A DNA stretch of 64,000 bases. Origin: Pollutimonas subterranea (GTDB lineage: Bacteria > Pseudomonadota > Gammaproteobacteria > Burkholderiales > Burkholderiaceae_B). The stretch lies in assembly GCF_002849655.1 (NCBI RefSeq), contig NZ_PDNW01000006.1:62001-126000 (forward strand). Direction: 5' to 3'. The notes under the pieces are model-generated. The model saw nothing but the letters and a program-made list of their open reading frames with translations, had not been told where the DNA came from and ran no database searches. The position numbers were made by a program, and so were the translations under genes. Positions 55,137 to 63,682 of this stretch are shown here, one piece after another (within the stretch, counting starts at the first letter, position 1; each line of letters starts with the position of its first letter).

Positions 55137-56285
55137 CTACCGTGATAATTGATCAGTGATGTCTTCCAGGAACTTTTCGCAGGCAGTCACCTGCGAGATA
55201 TCGATGTATTCGTCCGGTTGGTGCGCCTGATCGATGGAGCCGGGACCGCAAAGCACGACGGAGAAGCCGCGCTCCTGGAACTGGCCGGCTTCGGCGGCAT
55301 ATGGAACCACGTCGCCCTGCGTATGGCCGCACAGCTTGAATATGAGTTCCTGGGCGGCGCCGCCTTTGTCTTGCAAAGGAGGTGCGTCGGCCATGATTTC
55401 AGTCGTGATGGCCGCTGCCGGGGCGATGGCCCGCATGGCGGGAAGCAGCGTATCGGCATAGTGCTGGAATCGGTCCAGGTAGGTGCGCCAGTCGTCGCCG
55501 GGCAGGGCGCGTATATCCCAGATGAATGAGCATTCGCGCGAAATAATATTGATGGCCGTGCCCCCATGCACGACGCCAACATGCAGCGTGGTATAGGGAG
55601 GCTCGAAGCGGCAATCCGGATCGGCGCTGGCCTTGTTGTCGGCCATCATGTCGTCGATGAAGGTGATCAGCCGTGCCGCCGTGGTGACGGCGCTTACGCC
55701 GCGCTGCACCTGGCTGGAATGGGCTTCGTGGCCGATGACCGTGGTACGCAGGGCGGCGATGCCTTTGTGCGCGACGATAGGACGCATGCTGGTGGGTTCG
55801 CCCACGATAACTGCACTGGGCTTGGCAATATCGGTAACCAGGCGCTCGATCATGGATGGCGCGCCGAAGCAGCCAATTTCCTCGTCATAGCTGAGCGCAA
55901 AATGGACGGGGCGCTTCAGGCCTTTCTTGAGCATGTCGGGCACCATGGACAAGGCCACGGCCGAAAACGCCTTCATGTCGCAGGTACCGCGGCCATACAG
56001 GCGGCCGTCTTTCTGTTCGATGACGAACGGGTCGGTAGTCCAGGGCTGCCCATCGACCGGTACGACGTCGGTGTGGCCGGACAGGACAATGCCGCCCTCG
56101 ACGTTCGGGCCGACCGTGGCAAACAGATTTGCCTTGGTTCCCTCGGCATTGCCGACCAGGTGACTTTGTACGCCATGGTCGGCAAGGTAGTCCCGTATAT
56201 AGTGGATTAGTTGCAGGTTCGAGTTGCGTGAGACGGTATCGAAACCGACAAGCTTGGTTATCATGTCCAGGGACTGTGGCTTCAC
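55137..56285 (-). CDS. argE: Acetylornithine deacetylase (M20 family)
   Basis: Zinc-dependent hydrolase (382 residues) that removes the acetyl group from N-acetylornithine in arginine synthesis. M20 motifs are GHTDVVPVDG near residue 75, GTCDMKAFSAVALSM near 108 and SYDEEIGCFGAPSM near 145. The GTG start at 56285 fits a GGAG site better than ATG 56264. Its place ahead of a peptide import operon would also suit a peptidase or N-acyl amino acid deacylase role, because the M20 family is broad. Confidence 0.85.
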   Translation of the reverse strand: MKPQSLDMITKLVGFDTVSRNSNLQLIHYIRDYLADHGVQSHLVGNAEGTKANLFATVGPNVEGGIVLSGHTDVVPVDGQPWTTDPFVIEQKDGRLYGRGTCDMKAFSAVALSMVPDMLKKGLKRPVHFALSYDEEIGCFGAPSMIERLVTDIAKPSAVIVGEPTSMRPIVAHKGIAALRTTVIGHEAHSSQVQRGVSAVTTAARLITFIDDMMADNKASADPDCRFEPPYTTLHVGVVHGGTAINIISRECSFIWDIRALPGDDWRTYLDRFQHYADTLLPAMRAIAPAAAITTEIMADAPPLQDKGGAAQELIFKLCGHTQGDVVPYAAEAGQFQERGFSVVLCGPGSIDQAHQPDEYIDISQVTACEKFLEDITDQLSR

Positions 56286-56440
56286 TTCGGAGATCTCCGA
56301 TGGCAGGGGGTAGTGGCCGATGTTAGCGAAGTGCCTGTTTGCACGTCAATGGGTTTGGGTTGGGGTATGCCCGGGGTGACAGTTGCGACGATCCATCGCT
56401 TTTTTCAAGTTATGCAGCCTTTTAATTTTCAGGAAGATCA

Positions 56441-57559
56441 ATGTCCGAGCTTTTCGACCCTATCAAGTTGCGCGGCGTCGCGCTGGCCAACCGTATCGTT
56501 ATTTCGCCCATGTGCCAATACTCAGCCGTCGATGGAAACGCCAGCAACTGGCATATGGCCCATCTTTCCAGCCTTGCCCTGGGCGGCGCCGCGCTTTTGT
56601 GCATTGAAGCGACAGCGGTTACCGAAGAAGGGCGGATTACGCCCGGATGCCTGGGACTATGGAATGACGATAACGAAGCGGCTTTGGCCGAAGTCGTCAG
56701 GGTGCTGCGCGCCACGTCGGGCGTCCGGCTGGCCATCCAGTTGGGGCACGCCGGGCGCAAAGCTTCCAGTGCCGCTCCCTGGGACGGCGGCCAGCTTATC
56801 ACCCAGGACAAGGGCGGGTGGCTGCCGGTGGCTCCGTCCGCGCTGGCGCACAAGGAAGGAGAGCCGCCGCCGCGCGCACTGACCATCGACGACCTGGCGG
56901 GCATCAAGCAGGCGTTCGTCGACGCTGCACAGCGCGCGGTACGTCTGGGCCTGGACGCCATAGAACTGCACGCCGCGCACGGTTATCTGCTGCATCAGTT
57001 CCTGTCCCCGATTGCAAACCAGCGTAGCGACGAGTACGGCGGCAGCCTGGAAAACCGCATGCGCTTTCCGCTCGAGGTCTTCCAGGCCGTGCGCGCTGCG
57101 ATTCCGGATGGAATGGCCCTGGGCGTACGCGTGTCGGCCACGGACTGGGTTGACTCCGTACCAAGCTGGACCCTGGATCAGACGATCGAATTCGCATTAC
57201 GCGTGAAACAACTGGGCTGCGACTGGATCGATGTGTCCAGTGGCGGGGTCTCGCCCGCACAGCAGATACCAGTGGGTCCGGGCTACCAGGTTCACCTCGC
57301 CCAGGCCCTGAAGCGCGAGGTCGGCTTGCCTACGATAGCGGTCGGCCTGATCACCACCGCGCAGCAAGCGCAAGACATCATCGCCCACGGCCAGGCCGAC
57401 ATGGTCGCCCTGGGTCGGGCAGCGCTCTATGATCCACGCTGGGCATGGCATGCCGCCGCCGAGCTCGATGCCCAGGTCGAGGGGCCTTCCCAATACTGGC
57501 GTGCATTGCCAACTGGCAAGAATCGCGTCTTTGGAGAAACCAGCTTCGGCATGCGGTAG
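56441..57559 (+). CDS. NADH:flavin oxidoreductase, old yellow enzyme family (YqjM-like)
   Basis: FMN-dependent ene-reductase of 372 residues. It shows the class II (YqjM-type) start KLRGVALANRIVISPMCQYSA, with the regulatory cysteine, then HLSSLALGGAALLCIEATAV, GHAGRKAS and the substrate-binding histidines in HAAHGYLLHQFLSP near residue 178. The barrel closes with DMVALGRAALYDPRWAWHAA. AGGAAG precedes ATG 56441. The natural substrate is unknown; stress-related alpha,beta-unsaturated aldehydes and quinones are typical. Confidence 0.92.
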   Translation: MSELFDPIKLRGVALANRIVISPMCQYSAVDGNASNWHMAHLSSLALGGAALLCIEATAVTEEGRITPGCLGLWNDDNEAALAEVVRVLRATSGVRLAIQLGHAGRKASSAAPWDGGQLITQDKGGWLPVAPSALAHKEGEPPPRALTIDDLAGIKQAFVDAAQRAVRLGLDAIELHAAHGYLLHQFLSPIANQRSDEYGGSLENRMRFPLEVFQAVRAAIPDGMALGVRVSATDWVDSVPSWTLDQTIEFALRVKQLGCDWIDVSSGGVSPAQQIPVGPGYQVHLAQALKREVGLPTIAVGLITTAQQAQDIIAHGQADMVALGRAALYDPRWAWHAAAELDAQVEGPSQYWRALPTGKNRVFGETSFGMR

Positions 57560-57631
57560 TCGCGACAAGTACGGCACGGGCGTCCAGGTGCCGGAGCCGG
57601 GAGCGACCGACTGATACGATGGAGAATGACG

Positions 57632-58186
57632 ATGAATCAAACTTCGCAGCGCCTGTTCTTTGGTTTGTGGCCCTCGGCCGCAACTGCCGACGAGATCATG
57701 GCGTGGGCGCGTGACGCGCATGCGTTGTGCGGTGGTCGCATGATGCAAGCTGAAGCCCTGCATATGACCTTGGCCTTCCTGGGCAATACCCCCGAGGACA
57801 AGGTACACGAACTCGTGCAGGCGGCACCGGGCTGGACGGTGCCCGTGGGCACGCTGCAGTTGAAGCGCTTTGGCCGTTTTGCCGGTCCGCGCGTGGTATG
57901 GGCGGGGCCCTCTTCGGAAGATGGCGAACGTGTGCCGTGGCTGGATGATGCCTACGCCAGCTTGTGGTCGCATCTGGAAGGCGCCGGTTGGGAACGTCCG
58001 GCATCCGTCTTCAGGCCGCATGTGTCCTTGCTGCGCAAGGCCGGGCCATGTGAACTTGACGTGCTCTCGCGGCCCGCCTTGTCGTGGACGCCGGAGCAGT
58101 GCGTACTGGTGGCGTCGCGTCCTGCCGAAGGCGGGTCCCGCTACGAGATACTGGTCCGGCTGCCCATCAGGCACCTTGCTTGCTGA
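57632..58186 (+). CDS. thpR: RNA 2',3'-cyclic phosphodiesterase (2H family)
   Basis: A 184-residue protein of the 2H phosphoesterase/2'-5' RNA ligase family. The two catalytic HxT/S motifs are LHMTLAFLG near residue 45 and FRPHVSLLRK near 130. It opens 2',3'-cyclic phosphate ends in RNA. The ATG at 57632 has GGAG at 57621-57624 at good spacing; ATG 57626 is too close. It follows the reductase gene by 72 bases and may be co-transcribed. Confidence 0.9.
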   Translation: MNQTSQRLFFGLWPSAATADEIMAWARDAHALCGGRMMQAEALHMTLAFLGNTPEDKVHELVQAAPGWTVPVGTLQLKRFGRFAGPRVVWAGPSSEDGERVPWLDDAYASLWSHLEGAGWERPASVFRPHVSLLRKAGPCELDVLSRPALSWTPEQCVLVASRPAEGGSRYEILVRLPIRHLAC

Positions 58187-58225
58187 CTCAATCAGGGCGA
58201 TACATGACCCTTATGGAGGCCTCTC

Positions 58226-58411
58226 ATGCCCGAACAGCCCAAGACTCCAGATCAGAAAAAACCGGAATCCGACGATTCGAAGGACAAGATAGTGCCCGAC
58301 CCGACGGATGACCGTCCCCAGCGCGAGGACGAATACCTGAGCAAGTTCCTGCAAGACCCCAGCCCGGAAAGCGGCAAGCAGGAGGGTAATGAGAACGACA
58401 AAGAAAAATGA
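58226..58411 (+). CDS. Small charged hydrophilic protein
   Basis: A 61-residue protein rich in Asp, Glu, Lys and Pro (MPEQPKTPDQKKPESDDSKD), likely disordered. GGAGG lies just ahead of the ATG at 58226. No known family. It sits 39 bases after the phosphodiesterase gene and eight bases before the GFA-family start, in the same orientation, so it looks like a real operon member. Confidence 0.6.
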   Translation: MPEQPKTPDQKKPESDDSKDKIVPDPTDDRPQREDEYLSKFLQDPSPESGKQEGNENDKEK

Positions 58412-58418
58412 GGATGCG

Positions 58419-58910
58419 ATGCAACTCGAAGGATCCTGCCATTGCGGCGCTGTAAGTTTTACGGTTTCCAGTTCGGCGCCCTATCCGTACCAGCGCTGCT
58501 ATTGCTCCATATGCCGCAAGACCCAGGGTGGCGGCGGCTACGCCATCAACTTATCTGGTGATGCCGAGACGATGAACGTGACGGGTATCGCCAGTGTGTC
58601 GGTGTATCATGCCAAGCTTATAGAGCCCGGGCAGAAAGTGCCCCATGCCAGCAGCGCGGAAAGGCATTTCTGCAAACGTTGCGGGAGCGCGCTTTGGTTA
58701 TTCAGCCCCGAATGGCCTGAACTGATTCATCCTTTTGCCTCGGCTATCGATACGCCGCTGCCGATACCGCCGGAACATACGCATTTGTTGCTGGGTTCCA
58801 AGGCGTCGTGGGTCGAGGTACAGGCCGGCCCGGACGATAAATTGTTCGATGAGTTTCCGCAAGAGTCCATTGCCGAGTGGCATGCGCGCCTGGGATTGAC
58901 ATCGAGTTGA
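58419..58910 (+). CDS. GFA-family protein (glutathione-dependent formaldehyde-activating-like)
   Basis: A 163-residue zinc protein of the CENP-V/GFA fold. Cysteine clusters are CHCGAVSF near residue 8, RCYCSICRKTQGGGG near 27 and HFCKRCGSALW near 86. This family includes the formaldehyde-glutathione condensing enzyme of Paracoccus, but most members have no proven activity. AGGA precedes ATG 58419; a longer frame begins at 58389 inside the preceding small gene. Confidence 0.88.
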   Translation: MQLEGSCHCGAVSFTVSSSAPYPYQRCYCSICRKTQGGGGYAINLSGDAETMNVTGIASVSVYHAKLIEPGQKVPHASSAERHFCKRCGSALWLFSPEWPELIHPFASAIDTPLPIPPEHTHLLLGSKASWVEVQAGPDDKLFDEFPQESIAEWHARLGLTSS

Positions 58911-58922
58911 ACAGGACTTTCC

Positions 58923-59255
58923 ATGGCAGCTTTTCTTCCAGTGCTGAAGGTAGCGCTTCCTTATATTACGCAGATCGTTTCCGCGGCAGTGCCGATGTTT
59001 ACGACCAAGCCGCCGGGCGGAAAGCTGGAGGAGGTGGTGCCGCAACAGATCCGTGAGCTTCAGGGGGCGGTGAGCCAGAATGCGGAAGCGGTGAAAGGGC
59101 TGGCCTTGCAGTTCAAGGAAACGATGGAGAGTGTGGATAAGGCTGCTGCGCAGTTGCAGCGGGAGATTGTGTTTCTGAAGCGGGTGGCGGTGGGGGCTGT
59201 GGTTGTTGCGGCGGGGGCGTTGGGGGTGGCGGTTTGGGCTCTGGCGGGCCAGTAG
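58923..59255 (+). CDS. Hypothetical coiled-coil protein with C-terminal membrane helix
   Basis: A 110-residue protein that starts 12 bases after the GFA gene. An N-terminal hydrophobic stretch (FLPVLKVALPYITQIVSAAVP) precedes a coiled-coil region (residues about 38-88, QQIRELQGAVSQNAEAVKG) and a C-terminal membrane helix (VAVGAVVVAAGALGVAVWAL). I do not recognise the family. The layout recalls small membrane-tail proteins that organise complexes. Confidence 0.65.
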   Translation: MAAFLPVLKVALPYITQIVSAAVPMFTTKPPGGKLEEVVPQQIRELQGAVSQNAEAVKGLALQFKETMESVDKAAAQLQREIVFLKRVAVGAVVVAAGALGVAVWALAGQ

Positions 59256-59786
59256 CTGGCCTGCGGCTTATACCCATTCTCGCTCCGCTCCAGGAACGTA
59301 CGTTTTCGAATTGCCTTATACGCATTCTTGCTCCGGCGCCGGGGGCTGGTGTGGGCCGGGCTCCATATCGCTGCGGTCCTGTGCTTCGCCAGGACTACCC
59401 GCGTCGGTGGCCTGGATCAGGGCGGGCGCGAACTCACGGCAACGGGCAGCCACTGGCTGCCCGTAAGCGCGCCGTTCAAACAGGCGCGCCCTTTATCCCC
59501 TGACCCAGCCCACCGACGCGGCGCGCTCAAATTTCGCCCGGCCCGCACCAGCCCCCGTCTCCTCGTGATGGGCGGTTTGGGGCGTTGTTGTTTAGGGCGA
59601 TGTCGTTTGAGGCGGTGATGTTTGTGGTGGCGGGCCGATTGCGGGACTGGGGTAAACGGATTAGTTGATGATTTGCCTAGATGAGTGGCAAAGAAACTGG
59701 ATCGCTTTTGGTGGTAAGTCGTGGGCGAGGGAACAGGAATTGCTCGTGATTCCGGGACCTTTTCGGTCGTCTACCAGGAGATCTCC
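59256..59786. other. Long spacer with a large inverted-repeat element and a G-rich tail
   Basis: No gene that I can support in 530 bases. The first part holds a 21-base imperfect direct repeat (59267-59287 and 59315-59335, 19 of 21 identical, 48 bases apart) and then inverted-repeat element A (59340-59557). The rest, 59561-59750, is G- and T-rich on the plus strand with no clear structure and should include the promoter of the next gene. Confidence 0.6.
59340..59557. repeat. Long intergenic inverted repeat, element A
   Basis: Outer stem: 59340-59361 pairs with 59536-59557 over 22 bases, with one G-T type pair. Second stem: CCGCGTCGGTGG (59399-59410) pairs perfectly with 59510-59521. A terminal hairpin at 59442-59464 has 11-base perfect arms around one base. 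The element forms one long branched hairpin of 218 bases. It shares its build, but little sequence, with elements B (63348-63500) and C (63877-63995). Confidence 0.8.
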
Positions 59787-60149
59787 ATGAGAAAGCTTTT
59801 AGCGATTGCGATCTGTTCCATACCGTTCGCCGTGGTTCCGACGGTGTATGCGCAGAGCAGTACGAGTAGTGGTTCCAGCACCCAGGCGCCTTCCACGGCG
59901 CCGACGCCCAAGGCGGAGAGCCTCGGCGGTACCAGTGCCAGTTCGGGCAGGCAGGGCACTGCGGGCTCCACGATGGGGGAAGGCATGAAGTCGCATGATA
60001 AGTCCAAAGCCCAGAGTGCCACCGACAGTACCGAAGCCAGCAAGAAGATAGGCGGCGAGCCTGTGGATATTGCGCCCAAGAATGCGACTTCTCCGGGCAC
60101 GAGTGCTGGTGACGGGAAGGTGGATAAAAATGGGAAGGGCAATAAGTAG
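59787..60149 (+). CDS. Small exported Ser/Thr-rich protein
   Basis: A 120-residue precursor with a signal peptide (MRKLLAIAICSIPFAVVPTVYA, cleavage after VYA). The mature part is low complexity (SSTSSGSSTQAPSTAPTPKA, then GMKSHDKSKAQSATDSTEAS) and probably unstructured in the periplasm. CAGGAGA lies upstream of ATG 59787; a GTG frame from 59721 is less likely. Function unknown. Confidence 0.65.
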   Translation: MRKLLAIAICSIPFAVVPTVYAQSSTSSGSSTQAPSTAPTPKAESLGGTSASSGRQGTAGSTMGEGMKSHDKSKAQSATDSTEASKKIGGEPVDIAPKNATSPGTSAGDGKVDKNGKGNK

Positions 60150-60202
60150 ATTGCCTCCCAGCCTCGCCAGGTAATTTGCCGCCGCGCTCGCTATACCAGG
60201 AT

Positions 60203-60240
60203 TTCTTCTTGACGCGTCAACCTCTGCGCGTCAGGAAGAA
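60203..60240 (+). terminator. Hairpin downstream of the small exported protein
   Basis: A 14-base stem (TTCTTCTTGACGCG at 60203-60216 with 60227-60240, one G-U pair in the plus transcript) has a ten-base loop. It lies about 55 bases after the stop codon; the T run is missing. Confidence 0.5.
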
Positions 60241-60317
60241 GGCAGCCGCGTTGCTAAGGGTTATGATCGTCCAGCGATCAAAGCACAGGACTTCCCACAA
60301 AAAACCAAAGAGGAAAT

Positions 60318-61490
60318 ATGTTCGACGAGACACTGAAATGGCCATTCTTTGATGCCCGGCATCGCGAACTCAAGGCGCTCGAGCAGTTTGCAGAGCAAGA
60401 CCTCCGGTCACTGATCCAGCAGGAGCACGAGGGCGCCGATGTGTATGCGATCGCGCCGCAAATGGTGAGTGCACTGGGAACGGCAGGCTGGCTGGCACAT
60501 GCCGCGTCGCTGGACGGACGGCTCGACTCGCGCAGCCTGTGCCTGGTACGCGATATCCTCGCACGCCGCTCCGGCCTGGCTGAGTTTACCTTTGCAATGC
60601 AAGGCCTGGGCAGTGCCGCCATTACGCTGTTCGGCAACGATGAGCAGCGCCGACACTGGCTGCCGGGCGTCATTGCGGGTGACCGCATCGCCGCGTTCGC
60701 CCTTTCCGAGGAAGAGGCCGGCTCCAATCCCGCCGACATGTCGACCGCGGCACACAAAGACGGCAACGACTGGCTTTTGAATGGCGAGAAAACCTGGATA
60801 TCGAATGCCGGACTGGCTCACCAGTACGTGGTATTCGCCAGGACGAAGGAAGGGGCAGGCGCCCAGGGCTTGTCCTGCTTTATCGTTGCGGCCGACAATC
60901 CCGGTTTTTCCATTAGCGCGAGCATCGACGTCATTGCACCCCATCCCCTGGGCTCTTTGCGATTTACCGAGTGCCGCTTGCCTGCCGACGCCCTTGTCGG
61001 CCAGGAAGGGGATGGCTTCAAGATCGCCATGAGCGTGCTGGACGTATTTCGTTCAAGTGTGGGCGCCTCGGCCGTCGGCATGGCGCGCCGCGCGCTGGAT
61101 CACGCCTTGCTGAGGGTGACGCAGCGCCAGATTTCCGGTGCCAGCCTCAGCAGTTTCCAGCTTACGCAGGACAAGCTGGCCGACATGGCCACGGCCATCG
61201 ATGCGGCCGCACTGCTTGTCTACCGGGCTGCCTGGGTCAAGGACGTAGAGGGCGGCCGCACATCCAGGGTGGCCGCCATGGCCAAGCTGTTCGCCACCGA
61301 GGAGGCGCAGCGCGTCATCGATAAGGCCGTGCAGTTGTTTGGCGGCCTGGGCGTTGTGTCCGGCAACCCAGCTGAACGGCTGTATCGCGAGATCCGGGCT
61401 CTGCGCATTTACGAAGGCACCAGCGAGATCCAGAAGCTCATCATCGCCGGGCAATTGCTGCGTAACCACGCGGAGTCGGTACGTAGCTAG
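60318..61490 (+). CDS. Acyl-CoA dehydrogenase
   Basis: FAD enzyme of 390 residues that introduces a 2,3 double bond into an acyl-CoA. FAD/substrate motifs are [17 protein letters not shown] near residue 135 and [19 protein letters not shown] near 155. The catalytic glutamate is in the C-terminal [20 protein letters not shown], the standard position, unlike liuA. No partner genes (CoA-transferase, hydratase) adjoin, so the chain length or aromatic side cannot be assigned. It converges with the receptor gene with 16 bases between. Confidence 0.9.
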   Translation: MFDETLKWPFFDARHRELKALEQFAEQDLRSLIQQEHEGADVYAIAPQMVSALGTAGWLAHAASLDGRLDSRSLCLVRDILARRSGLAEFTFAMQGLGSAAITLFGNDEQRRHWLPGVIAGDRIAAFALSEEEAGSNPADMSTAAHKDGNDWLLNGEKTWISNAGLAHQYVVFARTKEGAGAQGLSCFIVAADNPGFSISASIDVIAPHPLGSLRFTECRLPADALVGQEGDGFKIAMSVLDVFRSSVGASAVGMARRALDHALLRVTQRQISGASLSSFQLTQDKLADMATAIDAAALLVYRAAWVKDVEGGRTSRVAAMAKLFATEEAQRVIDKAVQLFGGLGVVSGNPAERLYREIRALRIYEGTSEIQKLIIAGQLLRNHAESVRS

Positions 61491-61506
61491 CGTTCCAGGT
61501 TGTGGG

Positions 61507-63120
61507 TCAGGCCCAGCCCAACCGTTGCGTGGCGCCTGCGCTGGCTTTACGCAACGGCTTCGCCGCCACGGCGCCGGCCTGCGTACTAAGCTTGAAAGTG
61601 GCAACCACATCGGCCAGGCTGGAGGCCTGTTCTTGAAGGCTGGCTGATGCCGCCGCGGCTTCTTCCACCAGCGCCGCGTTTTGCTGCGTAACTTGGTCCA
61701 TTTGGCCTACGGCCTTGTTCACTTCGTCGATGCCTACGCTTTGCTCATGGCTGGCTGACGTGATCTCGCCCATGATGTCGGTAACACGCTTGATGCTGGC
61801 GACCGTTTCATTCATCGTCGTACCGGCTTCGGCGACCAGCCGGTTTCCGGCCTCTGTCGTCGAGACCGATGTGTCGATCAGGTCTTTGATTTCCTTGGCG
61901 GCTGAAGCACTGCGTTGTGCCAGTGACCGTACTTCGGACGCGACCACGGCAAAGCCCCTGCCTTGTTCTCCTGCCCGCGCTGCTTCTACCGCGGCGTTCA
62001 ATGCAAGGATGTTGGTCTGGAATGCAATGCTGTCGATCACGTTGATGATTTCGGCCACTTTCCTGGACGAGCTTGTGATGTCGCCCATGGTTTGTACGAC
62101 CTGAGCCACCACATCGCCACCCTTGACCGCGATCTGCGCGGCGGATTCGGCCAGCGTACAGGCTTGCTGGGCATTATCGGCGTTCTGCTTGACGGTGGTG
62201 GTGAGCTGTTCCATGGTTGCCGCGGTTTCGGCAAGCGAGCTGGCCTGTTCTTCGGTGCGCGATGAAAGGTCCAGATTGCCCGCTGCGATCTGGCTCGATG
62301 CCGTAGCAATGGAATTGGCGCCATTGCGCACATCCAGTACAACGCTGGTCAGGCTGTCGTTCATCTGCTTGAGCGCATGCAGCAGCTGGCTGGTTTCATC
62401 CTTGCCTTGAATGTCGACGGAGCCGGTAAGGTCGCGCGAGGAAACGGTTTGGGCCAGCCGCAGTGCGCGTTGCAGCGGTTGGGTAATGGAGCGCGTGATA
62501 AGCAGGGCAAGGGCTAGGCCGGCCAATACAGCCAGGACAGTCACGCCTATCAGCAGATTCCGTCCGAATGCATTATTGGAATCCAGCAGTGCGGCGTTGT
62601 CGTCGATCGACGTCTTTTGAAAGGTGAGCAAGTCATCCACACTTTGCAGATAAGCCCCCTGTAGAACAGGCATGTCACGCTCGATGAAAGTGGCGGTGGC
62701 CTGGGGGTTGCCTTTGGATTGCGCGTCAAAAGCCGCGGCGCGCGCATCGCGGTACTGGGCACGTTTCTGCAAGATTACGTTAAACAGCTCGGCCCCTTGC
62801 GGATCCGTGACATTCGCATGGACAGCTTCTTGCAGCTTGCTCACGATCGCGCTGGTCTTCGCCATATCCTCCTCGAAGCGGCGCGCCGCTGCGGCATTTG
62901 TCGTGTTGGCAGCGGCGACAGTACGCACGCCGTTCAGCGCAATGGCCTTGTTCCACTCGGCAATAAGCCGTTCATTTTTCAAACGGACTTCGATGATGTC
63001 GTCGGTCATGGCGCTGGAAGCTTGCATGCGCCACAGCCCTATGCCGGAAAGAATGGCTACAAGCAGCAGCATGAAGGTGAAAGCGGCAATCAGGCGAGTG
63101 CCGATATTGATATTGTTCAT
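61507..63120 (-). CDS. Methyl-accepting chemotaxis protein
   Basis: Transmembrane chemoreceptor of 537 residues. The first helix ([21 protein letters not shown]) leads to a periplasmic four-helix bundle sensor (about 35-190), the second helix is [20 protein letters not shown] near 190-212, then a HAMP domain ([15 protein letters not shown]). The cytoplasmic domain has the hairpin tip [20 protein letters not shown] and [17 protein letters not shown]. It lacks the NWETF-like C-terminal pentapeptide, so it depends on other receptors for CheR docking. No other chemotaxis gene is near. Confidence 0.93.
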   Translation of the reverse strand: MNNINIGTRLIAAFTFMLLLVAILSGIGLWRMQASSAMTDDIIEVRLKNERLIAEWNKAIALNGVRTVAAANTTNAAAARRFEEDMAKTSAIVSKLQEAVHANVTDPQGAELFNVILQKRAQYRDARAAAFDAQSKGNPQATATFIERDMPVLQGAYLQSVDDLLTFQKTSIDDNAALLDSNNAFGRNLLIGVTVLAVLAGLALALLITRSITQPLQRALRLAQTVSSRDLTGSVDIQGKDETSQLLHALKQMNDSLTSVVLDVRNGANSIATASSQIAAGNLDLSSRTEEQASSLAETAATMEQLTTTVKQNADNAQQACTLAESAAQIAVKGGDVVAQVVQTMGDITSSSRKVAEIINVIDSIAFQTNILALNAAVEAARAGEQGRGFAVVASEVRSLAQRSASAAKEIKDLIDTSVSTTEAGNRLVAEAGTTMNETVASIKRVTDIMGEITSASHEQSVGIDEVNKAVGQMDQVTQQNAALVEEAAAASASLQEQASSLADVVATFKLSTQAGAVAAKPLRKASAGATQRLGWA

Positions 63121-63509
63121 CCGGAGTTCCGTGGGAGTGCCCCGCTATGATTAGCTAGGGTTTCTACGGATGTTTACGGCGGGTCCGGGGAAAAGATGAG
63201 GTCGTTTACGGCTAACTGGCCTATTTAGTATGTAAAATTTAGTAAGCTTTACATACCTTTGAACTATACATAGCTTGCGCACTAGAGCATTTTCGGTTCA
63301 AGTGTTTACGGCAGTTCGCTTTAGTGACGCTGTCCTGTTCTGATGACGTTGTACGGGGTGGATGGGGGGCAGTCCGGCACGGCGTGCTTGTTTCCGCGTC
63401 TGCCTCGGTCAGACAGCGGCCGACGACACCCCCCGGCTTCCCTTCGGCAGCACGCGGCGCACGCCTACTCGCCGGACTGCTTCCACCCACCCCATACAAC
63501 TGCGCAATA
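63121..63509. other. Gene-poor region with inverted repeats
   Basis: No supported gene. Bases 63228-63236 (GTATGTAAA) and 63248-63256 (TTTACATAC) are a perfect nine-base inverted repeat with an 11-base spacer, in an A+T-rich patch. Element B occupies 63348-63500. Confidence 0.5.
63348..63500. repeat. Long intergenic inverted repeat, element B
   Basis: Outer stem: 63348-63378 pairs with 63471-63500 (31 against 30 bases, one bulge, four transition mismatches). The arms pair again at GGCGTGC (63381-63387) with the GCACGCC at 63459-63465. An inner stem joins 63394-63404 (CCGCGTCTGCC) with 63446-63457, with one bulged base. It sits directly upstream of the transposase remnant. Confidence 0.75.
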
Positions 63510-63682
63510 GGAAACTCGCCGAGCATCCGTTCAGAGTAATCAAGCGTCAATTCGGCCATGTAAAAGTTCGCTACCGCGGCTTGGCCAAGAACACGACTGA
63601 ATTGATGACGCTATTTGCGGCGGCCAATTTGTGGAGGGCGCGCAAGCCCTTGATGCGAACGATGGCCGAGTTACGCCCATAA
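63510..63682 (+). pseudogene. IS5-family transposase remnant (C-terminal end only)
   Basis: The last 57 codons of an IS5-type transposase are readable: [40 protein letters not shown] and a normal stop. The DDE catalytic part upstream is missing; the frame is open to 63362, but that stretch is element B and not transposase-like. It shows a past insertion followed by deletion. Confidence 0.85.
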
